Source: Streptomyces sp. NBC_01460 (GTDB lineage Bacteria > Actinomycetota > Actinomycetes > Streptomycetales > Streptomycetaceae). From it: a DNA stretch of 64,000 bases. Positions 52,671-62,279 of this stretch are shown here, in pieces. The stretch is from positions 4,340,001 through 4,404,000 of the forward strand of contig NZ_CP109473.1 of the NCBI RefSeq assembly GCF_036227405.1. The letters are read 5' to 3'. The translations under genes and the position numbers were made by a program. The stretch's first letter is position 1, and each line of letters opens with the position of its first letter. The notes under the pieces are model-generated. The model ran no database searches. It was not told the origin of the DNA and saw only the letters and a program-made list of their open reading frames with translations.

Positions 52671-52687
52671 AGTAGGCAAAGATGCAC
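52665..52687. promoter_or_regulatory. TetR operator overlapping its start codon
   Basis: GTGCAT (52665-52670) and ATGCAC (52682-52687) separated by 11 nt. Confidence 0.6.
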
Positions 52688-52846
52688 ATCCTGCAAAATT
52701 ATTTACCCGGTGGAGCGGAGCCGTCGGCGGCCTGCGCATCAGCCGGGGCGTCCACGCGTGCGAGCCCAGCGGTGCCAGGACGCTCGGACCGGGCCGGGAC
52801 GACCGGCTGAGACGACCCCGGGACGACCGACCGGGACGGAACGCAG

Positions 52847-52882
52847 TGAAGGGACCGACCCGCAACGGGGTCGGTCCCTTCA
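52847..52882. terminator. Terminator of tRNA-Ser
   Basis: Arms TGAAGGGACCGACCC and its complement, located just beyond the tRNA-Ser 3' end on the minus strand. Confidence 0.8.
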
Positions 52883-52889
52883 TTCACAG

Positions 52890-52977
52890 CGGTAGCGGTG
52901 GGATTTGAACCCACGGTGACGGGTTACGCCACACTCGCTTTCGAGGCGAGCTCCTTCGGCCGCTCGGACACGCTACC
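52890..52977 (-). tRNA. tRNA-Ser (anticodon CGA)
   Basis: Acceptor GGTAGCG pairs with CGCTACC, anticodon loop CTCGAAA gives CGA, variable arm and T arm GTGGGTTCAAATCCCAC. Discriminator G. Confidence 0.95.
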
Positions 52978-53055
52978 GAGAGAGAGCTTAGACCATGCCG
53001 GGCCTGGTTCGAAATCCGATTCCCCGCGCCCTGCCGGTGCGTCCGACGGGACGGG

Positions 53056-53565
<510 letters not shown>

Positions 53566-54141
53566 CTAACGGACGGCCTCCAGGACCTCGGCCGCTCCCA
53601 GCGCGTCCGCGATCTCCGCCAGTGCGTCGGTGCGCAGGGTCAGCAGGTCCTTCTCGGACAGCCCGAGGTCGGCGAGGACCCCGAGATCGCCCAGCGGCCC
53701 CGCCGGTACGGCGTCGGGGTCGTCCTCCAGGTCGGGTTCGGTGACAGCGGGGCCGGCCCGGCCGTCGCCGCTGTCCTGGGCTTCGTCCGGCTCGCCGTCC
53801 TCCGTACCGTCGAGGTCGACGAGCTCCTCGAGTGCGGCGATCTCGTCCTCGGCCCCCGGTTCGCGGCCGAGCAGTTCATCGGTGAGCAGGATCTCCCCGT
53901 ACGAGGAGCGGGCGGCGGCGGACGCGTCCGAGACGTAGATACGGGGGTCCTCCTCACCGTCCACCCGGACGACGCCGAACCAGGCGTCCTCCTGCTCGAT
54001 GTAGACGAGGACCGTGTCCTCGTCCACCGAGGCCTCACGGGCCAGATCCGTCAGGTCGGACAGGGTTTCCACATCGTCGAGCTCTGTATCGCTCGCTTCC
54101 CACCCGTCTTCGGTGCGAGCGAGCAGTGCGGCGAAGTACAC
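53566..54141 (-). CDS. TadA-associated protein
   Basis: 191 residues from GTG 54141, chosen because GGGAG lies seven bases upstream (ATG 54162 is the alternative). Conserved start VYFAALLARTEDGWEASDTE, VLVYIEQEDAWFGVVRVDGE, acidic linker, and a C-terminal helical region (GLSEKDLLTLRTDALAEIAD). Known as a tRNA-adenosine-deaminase-associated protein because of its constant position next to tadA; function unproven. Confidence 0.85.
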   Translation of the reverse strand: MYFAALLARTEDGWEASDTELDDVETLSDLTDLAREASVDEDTVLVYIEQEDAWFGVVRVDGEEDPRIYVSDASAAARSSYGEILLTDELLGREPGAEDEIAALEELVDLDGTEDGEPDEAQDSGDGRAGPAVTEPDLEDDPDAVPAGPLGDLGVLADLGLSEKDLLTLRTDALAEIADALGAAEVLEAVR

Positions 54142-54358
54142 CGTGACTCTCCCACTGGTCATAGGTGAATCGGTCCGACGGGAGGGCAGACGGTCATCCG
54201 GCTGCTCTGGGTCCCGCCCAATCGGCATCGTGGCAGAAACGAGCGCGATGCGAGACCTCTTCGACCGTTGCGTCGGCCATCAGTTCCTGGAGCGGGTGCC
54301 GGCTGACGGTGTTCACCCGCGCCCCACGGGGCCGCCGAGCGGCCTCCGGCTGACGGCC

Positions 54359-54607
54359 TCACCAGCGGAACGTACGCATCCGCATCTGTTGGCGCATACG
54401 GGCCGCGCGGGCCCGGCGCGGCTGGACCCGGTCGCGCAACTGCTTCGCCTCGTGGAGCTCACGGAGGAACTGCGCCCTGCGCCTCCGGCGTGCCGCGTCA
54501 CTCTCCTGCGCGTCCGGCACGTTCTCCTGAGCCTCGGGCAGGTCGCGCGCGTCGCGTCCTGCCCGCCGTTGATCCCGCTGCTCCCCGTCGCGCAATCGAC
54601 ACACCAC
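54359..54607 (-). CDS. Arg-rich coiled-coil protein (tentative)
   Basis: About 82 residues, ending [16 protein letters not shown]. Highly basic helix ([20 protein letters not shown]) with heptad periodicity. I believe it belongs to a small family next to upp in other streptomycetes. GTG 54607 is only one of several possible starts and no strong ribosome-binding site is visible. Confidence 0.45.
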   Translation of the reverse strand: MVCRLRDGEQRDQRRAGRDARDLPEAQENVPDAQESDAARRRRRAQFLRELHEAKQLRDRVQPRRARAARMRQQMRMRTFRW

Positions 54608-54710
54608 CCCAAGCCCGGGTCCGTATGCCCCCACCTTCCCCCCGAACAGGTGCTTGATGCCAGTGCGGACCGGCGGGAACCCGGTCCGGGGCCCGGTTAC
54701 TGTTGACGGC

Positions 54711-55346
54711 ATGCGGATCCACGTCGTCGACCACCCGCTGGTGGCGCACAAACTCACCACGCTGCGCGACAAGCGCACCGACTCCCCGACCTTCCGGCGG
54801 CTCGCCGACGAGCTGGTCACCCTCCTCGCGTACGAGGCCACCAGGGATGTGCGGACCGAGCAGGTCGACATCGAGACCCCGGTGACGCCCACGACCGGGG
54901 TGAAGCTGTCGCATCCGCGTCCCCTGGTCGTCCCGATCCTGCGCGCCGGCCTCGGCATGCTGGACGGCATGGTGCGGCTGCTCCCGACCGCCGAGGTCGG
55001 CTTCCTGGGCATGATCCGCAACGAGGAGACGCTCCAGGCGGAGACGTACGCGACGCGGATGCCCGAGGACCTCTCCGGCCGTCAGGTCTATGTCCTGGAC
55101 CCGATGCTGGCCACCGGCGGCACGCTCGTCGCGGCCATCCGGGAGCTGATCAAGCGCGGTGCGGACGATGTCACCGCGGTCGTGCTGCTGGCGGCGCCCG
55201 AGGGCGTCGAGGTGATGGAGCGCGAACTGGCGGGGACGCCGGTCACGGTCGTCACGGCCTCGGTCGACGAGCGGCTCAACGAGAACGGCTACATCGTGCC
55301 GGGGCTCGGCGACGCCGGTGACCGGATGTACGGCACCGTCGACTGA
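54711..55346 (+). CDS. upp: Uracil phosphoribosyltransferase
   Basis: 211 residues. Salvages uracil to UMP with PRPP. PRPP loop [19 protein letters not shown]/uracil loops [15 protein letters not shown] and [19 protein letters not shown] 54711, leaderless-like (TTACTGT upstream). Ordinary chromosomal upp. Confidence 0.95.
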   Translation: MRIHVVDHPLVAHKLTTLRDKRTDSPTFRRLADELVTLLAYEATRDVRTEQVDIETPVTPTTGVKLSHPRPLVVPILRAGLGMLDGMVRLLPTAEVGFLGMIRNEETLQAETYATRMPEDLSGRQVYVLDPMLATGGTLVAAIRELIKRGADDVTAVVLLAAPEGVEVMERELAGTPVTVVTASVDERLNENGYIVPGLGDAGDRMYGTVD

Positions 55347-55403
55347 CCTGGCCGCCCCGGCCTCCCGGCCGGGACCTGCCGTAGTACGAGTGCCCCGGCC
55401 GCC

Positions 55404-56024
55404 TCAGCAGGAGGACGGTGCCGGGGCCGGCTTCGTCAGCGCCGTGAGCGCCGACGCGGCGGCCGCGGGGGTGCTGAACGCCTTGAACTTCGTGCCGATG
55501 ATCAGATCGACGTCCGCGGTCCTGCGGGTGTCGGTCTTCTGCGCCGCCCCCGGCAGCTGCGTGGCGAGCACGGGGAACGAACCGTTCATGGCGGTCGGGC
55601 CGCCGAGCAGCATCCCGGTGCCGGGCACCTTCTTGTCGTAGGCGGCCGGGGCGTTGTCCACCTTGCCGATCGCGAAGCCGCGCTTCTTGAGCTCGTCGGC
55701 CGCGGCCTTGGCGAGCCCGCTGCGGGGCGTCGCGTTGTAGATGTTGACCTTGATGGTGGCCGGCTTCGGGAGCGCCTTCGCGGGCGCCGAGGCGCTCGGG
55801 GAGGGGCAGGCCTTCGGGCGGTCCGCGGCGTTGGCCTGCTTGTCGCCGCCGGTGAAGACGTCGATGAGCTGGAGCGTGCCCCAACCGGCCAGGCCGAGGG
55901 CCACCACGGCGGCGGCCGCCGAGAGCACCAGCTTGCGGCGATTGCGGGGGCGGCGCATGCGGGGGTAGGTGTTACCCGTGATGCGGTACTTTCCGCCCAT
56001 GCCGGGAGGGGTGAGCATGCTCAT
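55404..56024 (-). CDS. LytR_C-domain cell-envelope protein
   Basis: 206 residues. Cytoplasmic N-terminus (RMRRPRNRRK), one helix (LVLSAAAAVVALGLAGWGTL), Pro/Ala linker and a C-terminal LytR_C domain (about 95-200; VNIYNATPRSGLAKAAADEL, VDLIIGTKFKAFS). Such proteins are linked to the LCP wall-polymer ligases. Converges on upp. Confidence 0.9.
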   Translation of the reverse strand: MSMLTPPGMGGKYRITGNTYPRMRRPRNRRKLVLSAAAAVVALGLAGWGTLQLIDVFTGGDKQANAADRPKACPSPSASAPAKALPKPATIKVNIYNATPRSGLAKAAADELKKRGFAIGKVDNAPAAYDKKVPGTGMLLGGPTAMNGSFPVLATQLPGAAQKTDTRRTADVDLIIGTKFKAFSTPAAAASALTALTKPAPAPSSC

Positions 56025-56141
56025 GGGCGCAGCGTAGTGCGACCTGGTGATGATGCCTACTAAACGATCAACCTATGGCACCCGAACGTGCATAAAAGCA
56101 CTCGAAAGGCCCGAAATGCTCCACGGGTGGGTGTGGCGCGT

Positions 56142-56438
56142 TCAGCCCATCTCGAGCACGCGCGCGTGCAGCACCTGGCGCTGCTGCAGGGCGGCGCGCA
56201 CGGCGCGGTGGAGCCCGTCCTCGAGGTAGAGGTCGCCCTGCCACTTCACGACGTGGGCGAAGAGGTCGCCGTAGAACGTGGAGTCCTCGGCGAGCAGGGT
56301 CTCCAGGTCCAGCTGGCCCTTGGTGGTCACGAGCTGGTCGAGGCGGACCGGACGCGGCGCGACATCCGCCCACTGTCGGGTGCTTTCCCGGCCGTGGTCG
56401 GGGTATGGCCGCCCATTTCCGATGCGCTTGAAGATCAC
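56142..56438 (-). CDS. Small conserved actinobacterial protein, ParB-like
   Basis: 98 residues from GTG 56438. The motif LYLEDGLHRAVRAALQQRQV resembles the ParB/sulfiredoxin active segment. I have seen it annotated as a VapB-type antitoxin, but no toxin is next to it. Function unknown. Confidence 0.75.
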   Translation of the reverse strand: MIFKRIGNGRPYPDHGRESTRQWADVAPRPVRLDQLVTTKGQLDLETLLAEDSTFYGDLFAHVVKWQGDLYLEDGLHRAVRAALQQRQVLHARVLEMG

Positions 56439-56675
56439 ACGGAAAGCCTACCGGGCAAGGGCCTCCGGGCGCAGCCACGGAACACGACCGGGAAACCGTT
56501 CAAAAGACCGCACAACGGGATGAAACGCCGCTCGGTCTGTCTTGTTTGTGGTGCATGTTTGTGTCGCTGCCCCGGTGGACGCACGAGTGGCCGCGCGGTG
56601 ACGGCTCGGTGAAGCCCGGGTGCGTCGCTCCCCGCGGACGGGGCGTGGTCCCCGCCCGCGGAGTGCGGACGTGTG

Positions 56676-58223
56676 TCAGCGGGTGACGCCGTGCGCGTGG
56701 CCCTCGCGCAACCCGCCGCTGTCCCTGGCCGCGCCGGAGGCCGAGGTGGCCGGTACCGGGCGGCTCAGGGAGCTCAGGTCGTGCGCGTAGGTGCCCACGG
56801 CGTGGGCGATCACGTCGATGTTGGTGTCGAAGTGCTTCAGGTCGACGTTGTCGAGGTCGTCGCAGGCCGCGTGGTAGCAGGGGTCGTACGCGAGGCCGGC
56901 CTTGCCGCCGTACGTCTCGGCCTGCTCGGCCGTCTTGATGCCCTCGGCGCCGGTGTCGGTGCCGCCGGACGGGATGCCGACCTCGATGAACGGGCCGTAG
57001 TCGGAGCGTCCGGTGAAGTCCGTGCCGGTGTGCGGCTTGTCCTCGCTGTCCAGGAACGCGTTGATGTCATGCTCCAGCTGGGCGGAGCCCTCGGGGCCGG
57101 GGCCCGCTCCGGTGCCGTCGGAGTCGTCGCCGTCGAAGACGAACTGCGCGCCGTTCGGGGAGGCGATCATGTCGAAGTTGAGGTAGAGCGCGATCTTCGC
57201 GCGCTGTGCCTCGGAGAGCTTCGCGACGTATGCCTCCGAGCCCAGCAGCCCGTTCTCCTCCGCCGACCACCAGGCGAATCGCACCTTGTTGGCGGGCGTC
57301 CGGTGGGACTCGGCCAGTTCCAGGGCGACTTCGAGGAGTCCGGCCGAGCCGGACGCGTTGTCGTTGATGCCGGGGCCGTCGGTGACCGAGTCGAGGTGCG
57401 CGCCGAGCATGACCGTCTTCGCCGCGTTGCCGCCGGGCGTCTCGGCCACGACGTTGTGGGTGGTGCGCTCCTCCTGGAACTCGCGGATCTCGAAGGAGAC
57501 CTTCACCTCCCCTTTCGCCAGGTCCGCGACCAGCTTCTCGCCCTCGTCCCGGGTGAGTCCGCCGGTGGGGATCTTTCCCGCGGCGGCATCTCCGAGGGTT
57601 CCGGAGAGGGCCCCGTCGGTGTTGTTGTAGATCACCGCCCCGGTGGCGCCCGCCACCGCGGCCGCCGCCTGCTTCTCCGCGAAGGAGCAGCCGCCCCGCT
57701 TGATGAGGGCGATCCTGCCGGTGTACGCGGCCGAGGCGTAGTCGGCCGCCTCGCAGCCGGTGGTGTCGTCGACGGGGACGGCGACGAGAGCCGCCGTGAT
57801 GCCGCCCTCGGCGGTGGAGGCGGTGTACGTCATCGCCCGGATCGAGATGTCCCGGGGGGTGGGGGAGACCACGGCGAGCTTCTCGGCGAGGGTCTCGGTG
57901 TAGAGGAAGTCGAACGCCTGGTAGCCGACCCGGTATCCGGCCTTCCGGAGGAGGCGGTGGACGTAGGCGGCGGAGGCGTCATGGCCGGGCGATCCGGCCG
58001 CGCGGTGTCCGTCCGCCGCGTCGGCTATGGCCTGGAACCGCTCCAGATGCCGGTAGGCACCCTTGGCGGAGGAGTTCTTGACCAGCTGCCGGGAGAGCTT
58101 GGCGGCGTCCCTGGCCGGGTCCTGCGACGCGTGTCCGTGGTCCGGGGACGCGGCGAGGAGAAGCGGTGCGGCCAAGGCGGTGGCGGCCACGGCTGCCATG
58201 GCTCTGCGACGGTGTGCGTGCAC
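56676..58223 (-). CDS. Secreted M28-family aminopeptidase with PA domain
   Basis: 515 residues. Signal peptide (RRRAMAAVAATALAAPLLLA). PA domain at about 150-250 (ALIKRGGCSFAEKQAAAAVA). Peptidase M28 core (about 270-480): metal ligands in GAHLDSVTDGPGINDNASGS, catalytic Glu in WWSAEENGLLGSEAY, Asp in NFDMIASPN, and late His in YDPCYHAACDD. Releases N-terminal residues outside the cell. GTG 58223 with AAGGA upstream. Confidence 0.94.
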   Translation of the reverse strand: MHAHRRRAMAAVAATALAAPLLLAASPDHGHASQDPARDAAKLSRQLVKNSSAKGAYRHLERFQAIADAADGHRAAGSPGHDASAAYVHRLLRKAGYRVGYQAFDFLYTETLAEKLAVVSPTPRDISIRAMTYTASTAEGGITAALVAVPVDDTTGCEAADYASAAYTGRIALIKRGGCSFAEKQAAAAVAGATGAVIYNNTDGALSGTLGDAAAGKIPTGGLTRDEGEKLVADLAKGEVKVSFEIREFQEERTTHNVVAETPGGNAAKTVMLGAHLDSVTDGPGINDNASGSAGLLEVALELAESHRTPANKVRFAWWSAEENGLLGSEAYVAKLSEAQRAKIALYLNFDMIASPNGAQFVFDGDDSDGTGAGPGPEGSAQLEHDINAFLDSEDKPHTGTDFTGRSDYGPFIEVGIPSGGTDTGAEGIKTAEQAETYGGKAGLAYDPCYHAACDDLDNVDLKHFDTNIDVIAHAVGTYAHDLSSLSRPVPATSASGAARDSGGLREGHAHGVTR

Positions 58224-58426
58224 AGGAGTCCTTCCGGTGTGAACGGATGTGGGGGGAAGCTAGCGATCCGGCCGGTGTCTGTGAACAGGTGCGGCCGTTC
58301 CTGACCCGGCGTGTGGCTGGTTCCGTACAGGTACGGGTACGGGTACGGGGGCGGGCGCGCGGACCGGACGCCGTCCCGGGCCGGCCTGACGGACTGCTCC
58401 GCGCCCGGGCGCCCTGCCGCTCGCGG

Positions 58427-59038
58427 TCACGTGGAGCGGCCCGCCGCCTTGGCCGCCGCCTTCGCCTGCTGCTTGAAGGCCCGCACCTCGGCGAGCGAGT
58501 CGGGACCGGTGATGTCCGCCACCGACCGGTGCGAGCCGTCCTCGCCGTAGGCCCCGGCGGCCTCCCGCCAGCCCGTCGGACGTACGCCGAACTGCTTGCC
58601 CAGCAGAGCGAGGAAGATCTGGGCCTTCTGGGTCCCGAAACCGGGCAGGGCGTTGAGCCGTTCCAGCAGCTCGGCCCCCGTGGCGGCGTCCGCCCAGACC
58701 CCTTCCGCCCGCCCGTCGTACTCCGCCACCAGGAACTGGCAGAGCTGCTGCACCCGCTTGGCCATGGAGCCCGGGTACCGGTGAAGGGCGGGTTTCGCGG
58801 TGAACAGCTCCGTGAAGGCCTCGGGGTCGTACGCGGCGATCTCCCGGGCGTCGAGATCGTCCTCGCCCATGCGCCGCGCCAGCGTGAGCGGCCCGGTGAA
58901 CGCCCACTCCATCGGCACCTGCTGGTCCAGCAGCATGCCGACGAGGGCGGCCAGCGGACTGCGGCCCAGCAGCGCGTCCGCGTCGGGTTCCTGGGCGATC
59001 CGTACGGTGCGGGCCTTGCCGCTGTCGCTCGTGGTCAT
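58427..59038 (-). CDS. HhH-GPD base-excision repair protein
   Basis: 203 residues. Helix-hairpin-helix plus Gly/Pro loop (LERLNALPGFGTQKAQIF), helical glycosylase-like fold. Likely excises damaged bases (alkylated or deaminated); the specificity is not clear, and the catalytic Asp region LPGFGTQKAQIFLALLGKQF is only similar. ATG 59038; converges with neither neighbour. Confidence 0.85.
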   Translation of the reverse strand: MTTSDSGKARTVRIAQEPDADALLGRSPLAALVGMLLDQQVPMEWAFTGPLTLARRMGEDDLDAREIAAYDPEAFTELFTAKPALHRYPGSMAKRVQQLCQFLVAEYDGRAEGVWADAATGAELLERLNALPGFGTQKAQIFLALLGKQFGVRPTGWREAAGAYGEDGSHRSVADITGPDSLAEVRAFKQQAKAAAKAAGRST

Positions 59039-59101
59039 GTATTCGATGATCGCGAGGGTGACCGGGATCGGCGACTCGGTCACCACCGCGGCGGTGGCCT
59101 C

Positions 59102-60358
59102 CTACCCGGGGCTCCCACCGGCCGGCGGCAGCAGCCGGGATGCCCGCATCCGCAGGTAACGGGCCTCGGGTGCGCTGAGCGTGCGGCCCGCCGCCCGCTG
59201 ATAGGCGGCGCGTGCCGCCTCGTGGTCCCCCGCCCTCTCCAGCAGATGGGCCCGCACGGCGTCCAGCCGGTGGTGTCCCGCCAGCCCGTCCTCCAGGGCC
59301 GCGACCGCGGACAGCCCGGCCCGGGGGCCCTGCACCATGGCGAGGGCCACCGCCCTGCCCAGCTCCGCCATCGGCTCCGGGGTCCGGTGCACGAGGAGGT
59401 CGTACAGGGCCAGGATCTGGGGCCAGTCGGTGTCCTCGGCACGGGCCGCCTCGTCGTGCAGCGCGGCGATCGCCGCCTGCAGCTGGTACGCCCCCGCCGG
59501 CCCCTGGGAGAGGGCCTCCTCCACCAGGGCCGTGCCCTCGTCGACGGCCGCCCGGTCCCAGCGGGTGCGGTCCTGCTCGTCGAGCGGGATCAGCTCGCCG
59601 TGCGGTCCGGTGCGTGCCCCGCTACGGGCCTCGGTGAGCACCATCAGGGCCAGCAGGCCGGTCACCCGCCCGTCCCGGGGCAGCAGGCCGCGGACGGCAC
59701 GGGTCAGCCGGACCGCCTCCCGGGCCAGGTCGGCGCGGTGCAGAGCGCTGCCCGACGTCGCGGTGTACCCCTCGTTGAAGATCAGGTAGAGCACCTGGAG
59801 CACCGCGCCGAGACGCTGGTCGCGGTCGGCGGGGCCGGGCTGCCGGAACGGCACACCCCGCACCTTCTGCTTGGCCCGGCTGATCCTCTGCGCCATCGTC
59901 GCCTCGGGCACCAGATGGGCGCGGGCGATCTCGGCCGTCGTCAGGCCGCCGACGGCGCGCAGCGTCAGTGCGACCTGGGCGGCGGGGGAGAGCACGGGGT
60001 GGCAGCAGAGGAAGAGCAGGGTGAGCGTGTCGTCGGCGGACGGTGCGCGGCTCTCGCCGGGCGGCGGGGCGGTGAAGGCGTCGCGCGGGGTGAGCGCGGC
60101 GGCCCTCGCCTCGCGCCGCTGCCGTGCGCTGTCCCCGCGGAGCTGGTCCGTCAGCCGCCTGGACGCGGTCCGGATGAGCCAGCCGCGCGGATTGTCCGGC
60201 AGCCCTTCGGCCGGCCACTGCTGGGACGCGGCGAGCAGCGCCTCCTGCACGGAGTCCTCCGCCGTGTCGAAGTGGCCGTAGCGGCGTACGAGCGCGCCGA
60301 GGACCTGCGGCGCGTGGTGGCGCAGCAGGTCCTCGATGCCGGCCGGCGTGTCGTTCAC
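59102..60358 (-). CDS. ECF42-type sigma factor (DUF6596)
   Basis: 418 residues. Sigma-2 (about 5-80, GHFDTAEDSVQEALLAASQQ), sigma-4 (about 110-180, FLCCHPVLSPAAQVALTLRA), then a long C-terminal extension of TPR-like/ DUF6596 helices (TLVYNEGY-like LIFNEGYTATSG, AIAALHDEAARAEDTDWPQI). This is the ECF42 group; the partner is the DGPF gene just upstream. GTG 60358. Confidence 0.92.
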   Translation of the reverse strand: MNDTPAGIEDLLRHHAPQVLGALVRRYGHFDTAEDSVQEALLAASQQWPAEGLPDNPRGWLIRTASRRLTDQLRGDSARQRREARAAALTPRDAFTAPPPGESRAPSADDTLTLLFLCCHPVLSPAAQVALTLRAVGGLTTAEIARAHLVPEATMAQRISRAKQKVRGVPFRQPGPADRDQRLGAVLQVLYLIFNEGYTATSGSALHRADLAREAVRLTRAVRGLLPRDGRVTGLLALMVLTEARSGARTGPHGELIPLDEQDRTRWDRAAVDEGTALVEEALSQGPAGAYQLQAAIAALHDEAARAEDTDWPQILALYDLLVHRTPEPMAELGRAVALAMVQGPRAGLSAVAALEDGLAGHHRLDAVRAHLLERAGDHEAARAAYQRAAGRTLSAPEARYLRMRASRLLPPAGGSPG

Positions 60359-60380
60359 ACGGTTCCTCCCGGTGGGCGTC

Positions 60381-60791
60381 CTACGCGGGGGCGCCGTCGT
60401 CGATCGGACGGATCAGTACCGGGTAGACGGGCGCGCCCTCCGGCTGCGGACACGCCTGGATGCGCGCGGCGATCTCGGTGACCCTGTCGAGGCTCGCGCA
60501 GTCGAGCACCCAGTACCCGGCGAGCTGCTCCTTGGTCTCCCCGTAGGGGCCGTCCGTGATCACCGGCCGGCCGTCCGCGCCCGGCAGCACCGAGCGGGTC
60601 CTGGCGGGTTCGGTCAGGCCCTGGCCCTCGACCATCTCGCCGGACTCGGCCAGGTCGTTGTTGATCCCTTCCATGAAGGCGAACATCGCCTGGACGTCCT
60701 TCTCACTCCACGCGGGGCTCTGAGCCGAACCCCTGCCGCTCATGGCCTCGTAGTCGGCCTGCGAGCCCTGAACCATCACGAGGTACTTCAT
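60381..60791 (-). CDS. DGPF/YciI-like protein
   Basis: 136 residues, ferredoxin-like fold of the YCII type: KYLVMVQGSQADYEAM, DGPYGETKEQLAGYWVLDC (DGPF motif). Constant neighbour of ECF42 sigma factors, probably their target operon. ATG 60791 is 22 bp upstream of the sigma gene, same strand. Confidence 0.9.
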   Translation of the reverse strand: MKYLVMVQGSQADYEAMSGRGSAQSPAWSEKDVQAMFAFMEGINNDLAESGEMVEGQGLTEPARTRSVLPGADGRPVITDGPYGETKEQLAGYWVLDCASLDRVTEIAARIQACPQPEGAPVYPVLIRPIDDGAPA

Positions 60792-60974
60792 GGTGTCGCT
60801 CCTCGGCTTCTCGGTAGCCGCCCCTTGTGGGCAACTCTCACAGGGGACGTCGGAGCCCGCGACCGGTTCTCGACACCACGCGGGAGGTTTTCCGGGATCA
60901 CTCCGCCGCGCGGGCCCGGAAACGCTCCCCGTAGAGTTCGGCTGCGTCGTCCCACCAACTCCGAGGTACCGGCC

Positions 60975-62279
60975 GTGGCCCCCGCATCACCCCTGTCCGC
61001 CGTCCCGGCGGCCCTGTCCGCCGTGAGTGTCGTGGGCATCGGTGCCGACGGCTGGGCCGGACTGCCGGACTCCGCCCGCGCGGTGCTCCTGGACGCCGAC
61101 GTCCTGATCGGTGGTGAGCGCCAGCTCGGCCTGCTCCCGCCGGAGTGCGAGGGCCTGCGCGTGCCCTGGCCCTCGCCGCTGCGGCCGGCCGTGCGGGGTC
61201 TGCTCGCCGCCCACGCGGGGAGCGGGACCGCCGTGCTGGCCAGCGGCGACCCCATGTTCTACGGCATCGGCCGGGCCCTCACCGAGGAGCTGGGCGCCGG
61301 CGCGCTGCACGTCCTGCCGCACCCCTCCTCGGTGTCGTACGCCTGCGCCCGGCTCGGCTGGCCGGTGGAGGACACCGAGACCGTCACCCTCGTCGGGCGG
61401 CCCACGGCCCGGCTGGCCGCCGCGCTGCACGACGGGCGCCGGCTGCTGGTGCTCTCCGCGGACGCGGCCACGCCCGCCGCCGTGGCCGCGCTCCTGCGTG
61501 AGCGGGGCTTCGGGCCCAGCCGGATGCGGGTGCTGGAACAGCTCGGCTCCACGGCCGAGGACTGCGTGGAGGGCGTCGCCGACAGCTGGGAGCACCCGCC
61601 GGGCGACCCGCTCAACGTCGTCGCGGTGGAGTGCCGGAGCGCCCCGGGGACCCTGCGCCTCGGAGCCGTACCCGGGCTTCCCGACGAGGCGTACGAGCAC
61701 GACGGGCAGCTCACCAAGCGCCATGTGCGGGCGGCCACGCTCGGCGTGCTCGCGCCCGCCCCCGGGGAACTGTTGTGGGACGTCGGCGGAGGCTCCGGGT
61801 CGATCGCCGCCGAGTGGATGCGGACCCATCCGTCCTGCCGCGCCGTGACCGTGGAACGCGATCCGGCACGGGCGGCGCGCATCGCTCGCAACGCGGACCG
61901 GCTCGGCGTCCCCGGGCTGCGCGTGGTCACCGGGCGCGCACCGGACGCCCTGGCCGGACTGCCGGTGCCCGACGCGGTGTTCATCGGCGGCGGGCTGACC
62001 GCACCCGGGCTGCTCGACGCCTGCTGGGAGGCGCTGCCCCCGGGCGGCCGGCTGGTCGCCAACACGGTGACGCTGGAGTCGGAGGCGCTCCTCGCGGAGT
62101 GGTACCGGCGGCTCGGCGGCGACCTGGTCCGCCTCGCGGTGGCCCACGCCGTGCCCGTCGGAGGATTCACCGGCTGGCGTCAGGCCATGCCCGTCACCCA
62201 GTGGTCCGTACAGAAGCCCCCGCACGCCCCGCCCCCGCACGCCCCAGAACCCTCGCACGCCCCAGGAGACGACCAATGA
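60975..62279 (+). CDS. cobL: Precorrin-6Y C5,15-methyltransferase (CobL, CbiE+CbiT fusion)
   Basis: 434 residues, two-domain SAM enzyme of cobalamin biosynthesis. CbiE-like part (about 15-205; VVGIGADGWAGLPDSARAV, SGDPMFYGIGRALTEELG) methylates C5; CbiT-like part (about 215-410; LLWDVGGGSGSIAAEWMRTH, FIGGGLTAPGLLD) methylates C15 and decarboxylates. The His/Pro-rich C-terminus (HAPPPHAPEPSHAPGD) is a low-complexity tail. GTG 60975 is supported by GAGG upstream. The stop overlaps cobM (ATGA). Confidence 0.95.
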   Translation: MAPASPLSAVPAALSAVSVVGIGADGWAGLPDSARAVLLDADVLIGGERQLGLLPPECEGLRVPWPSPLRPAVRGLLAAHAGSGTAVLASGDPMFYGIGRALTEELGAGALHVLPHPSSVSYACARLGWPVEDTETVTLVGRPTARLAAALHDGRRLLVLSADAATPAAVAALLRERGFGPSRMRVLEQLGSTAEDCVEGVADSWEHPPGDPLNVVAVECRSAPGTLRLGAVPGLPDEAYEHDGQLTKRHVRAATLGVLAPAPGELLWDVGGGSGSIAAEWMRTHPSCRAVTVERDPARAARIARNADRLGVPGLRVVTGRAPDALAGLPVPDAVFIGGGLTAPGLLDACWEALPPGGRLVANTVTLESEALLAEWYRRLGGDLVRLAVAHAVPVGGFTGWRQAMPVTQWSVQKPPHAPPPHAPEPSHAPGDDQ

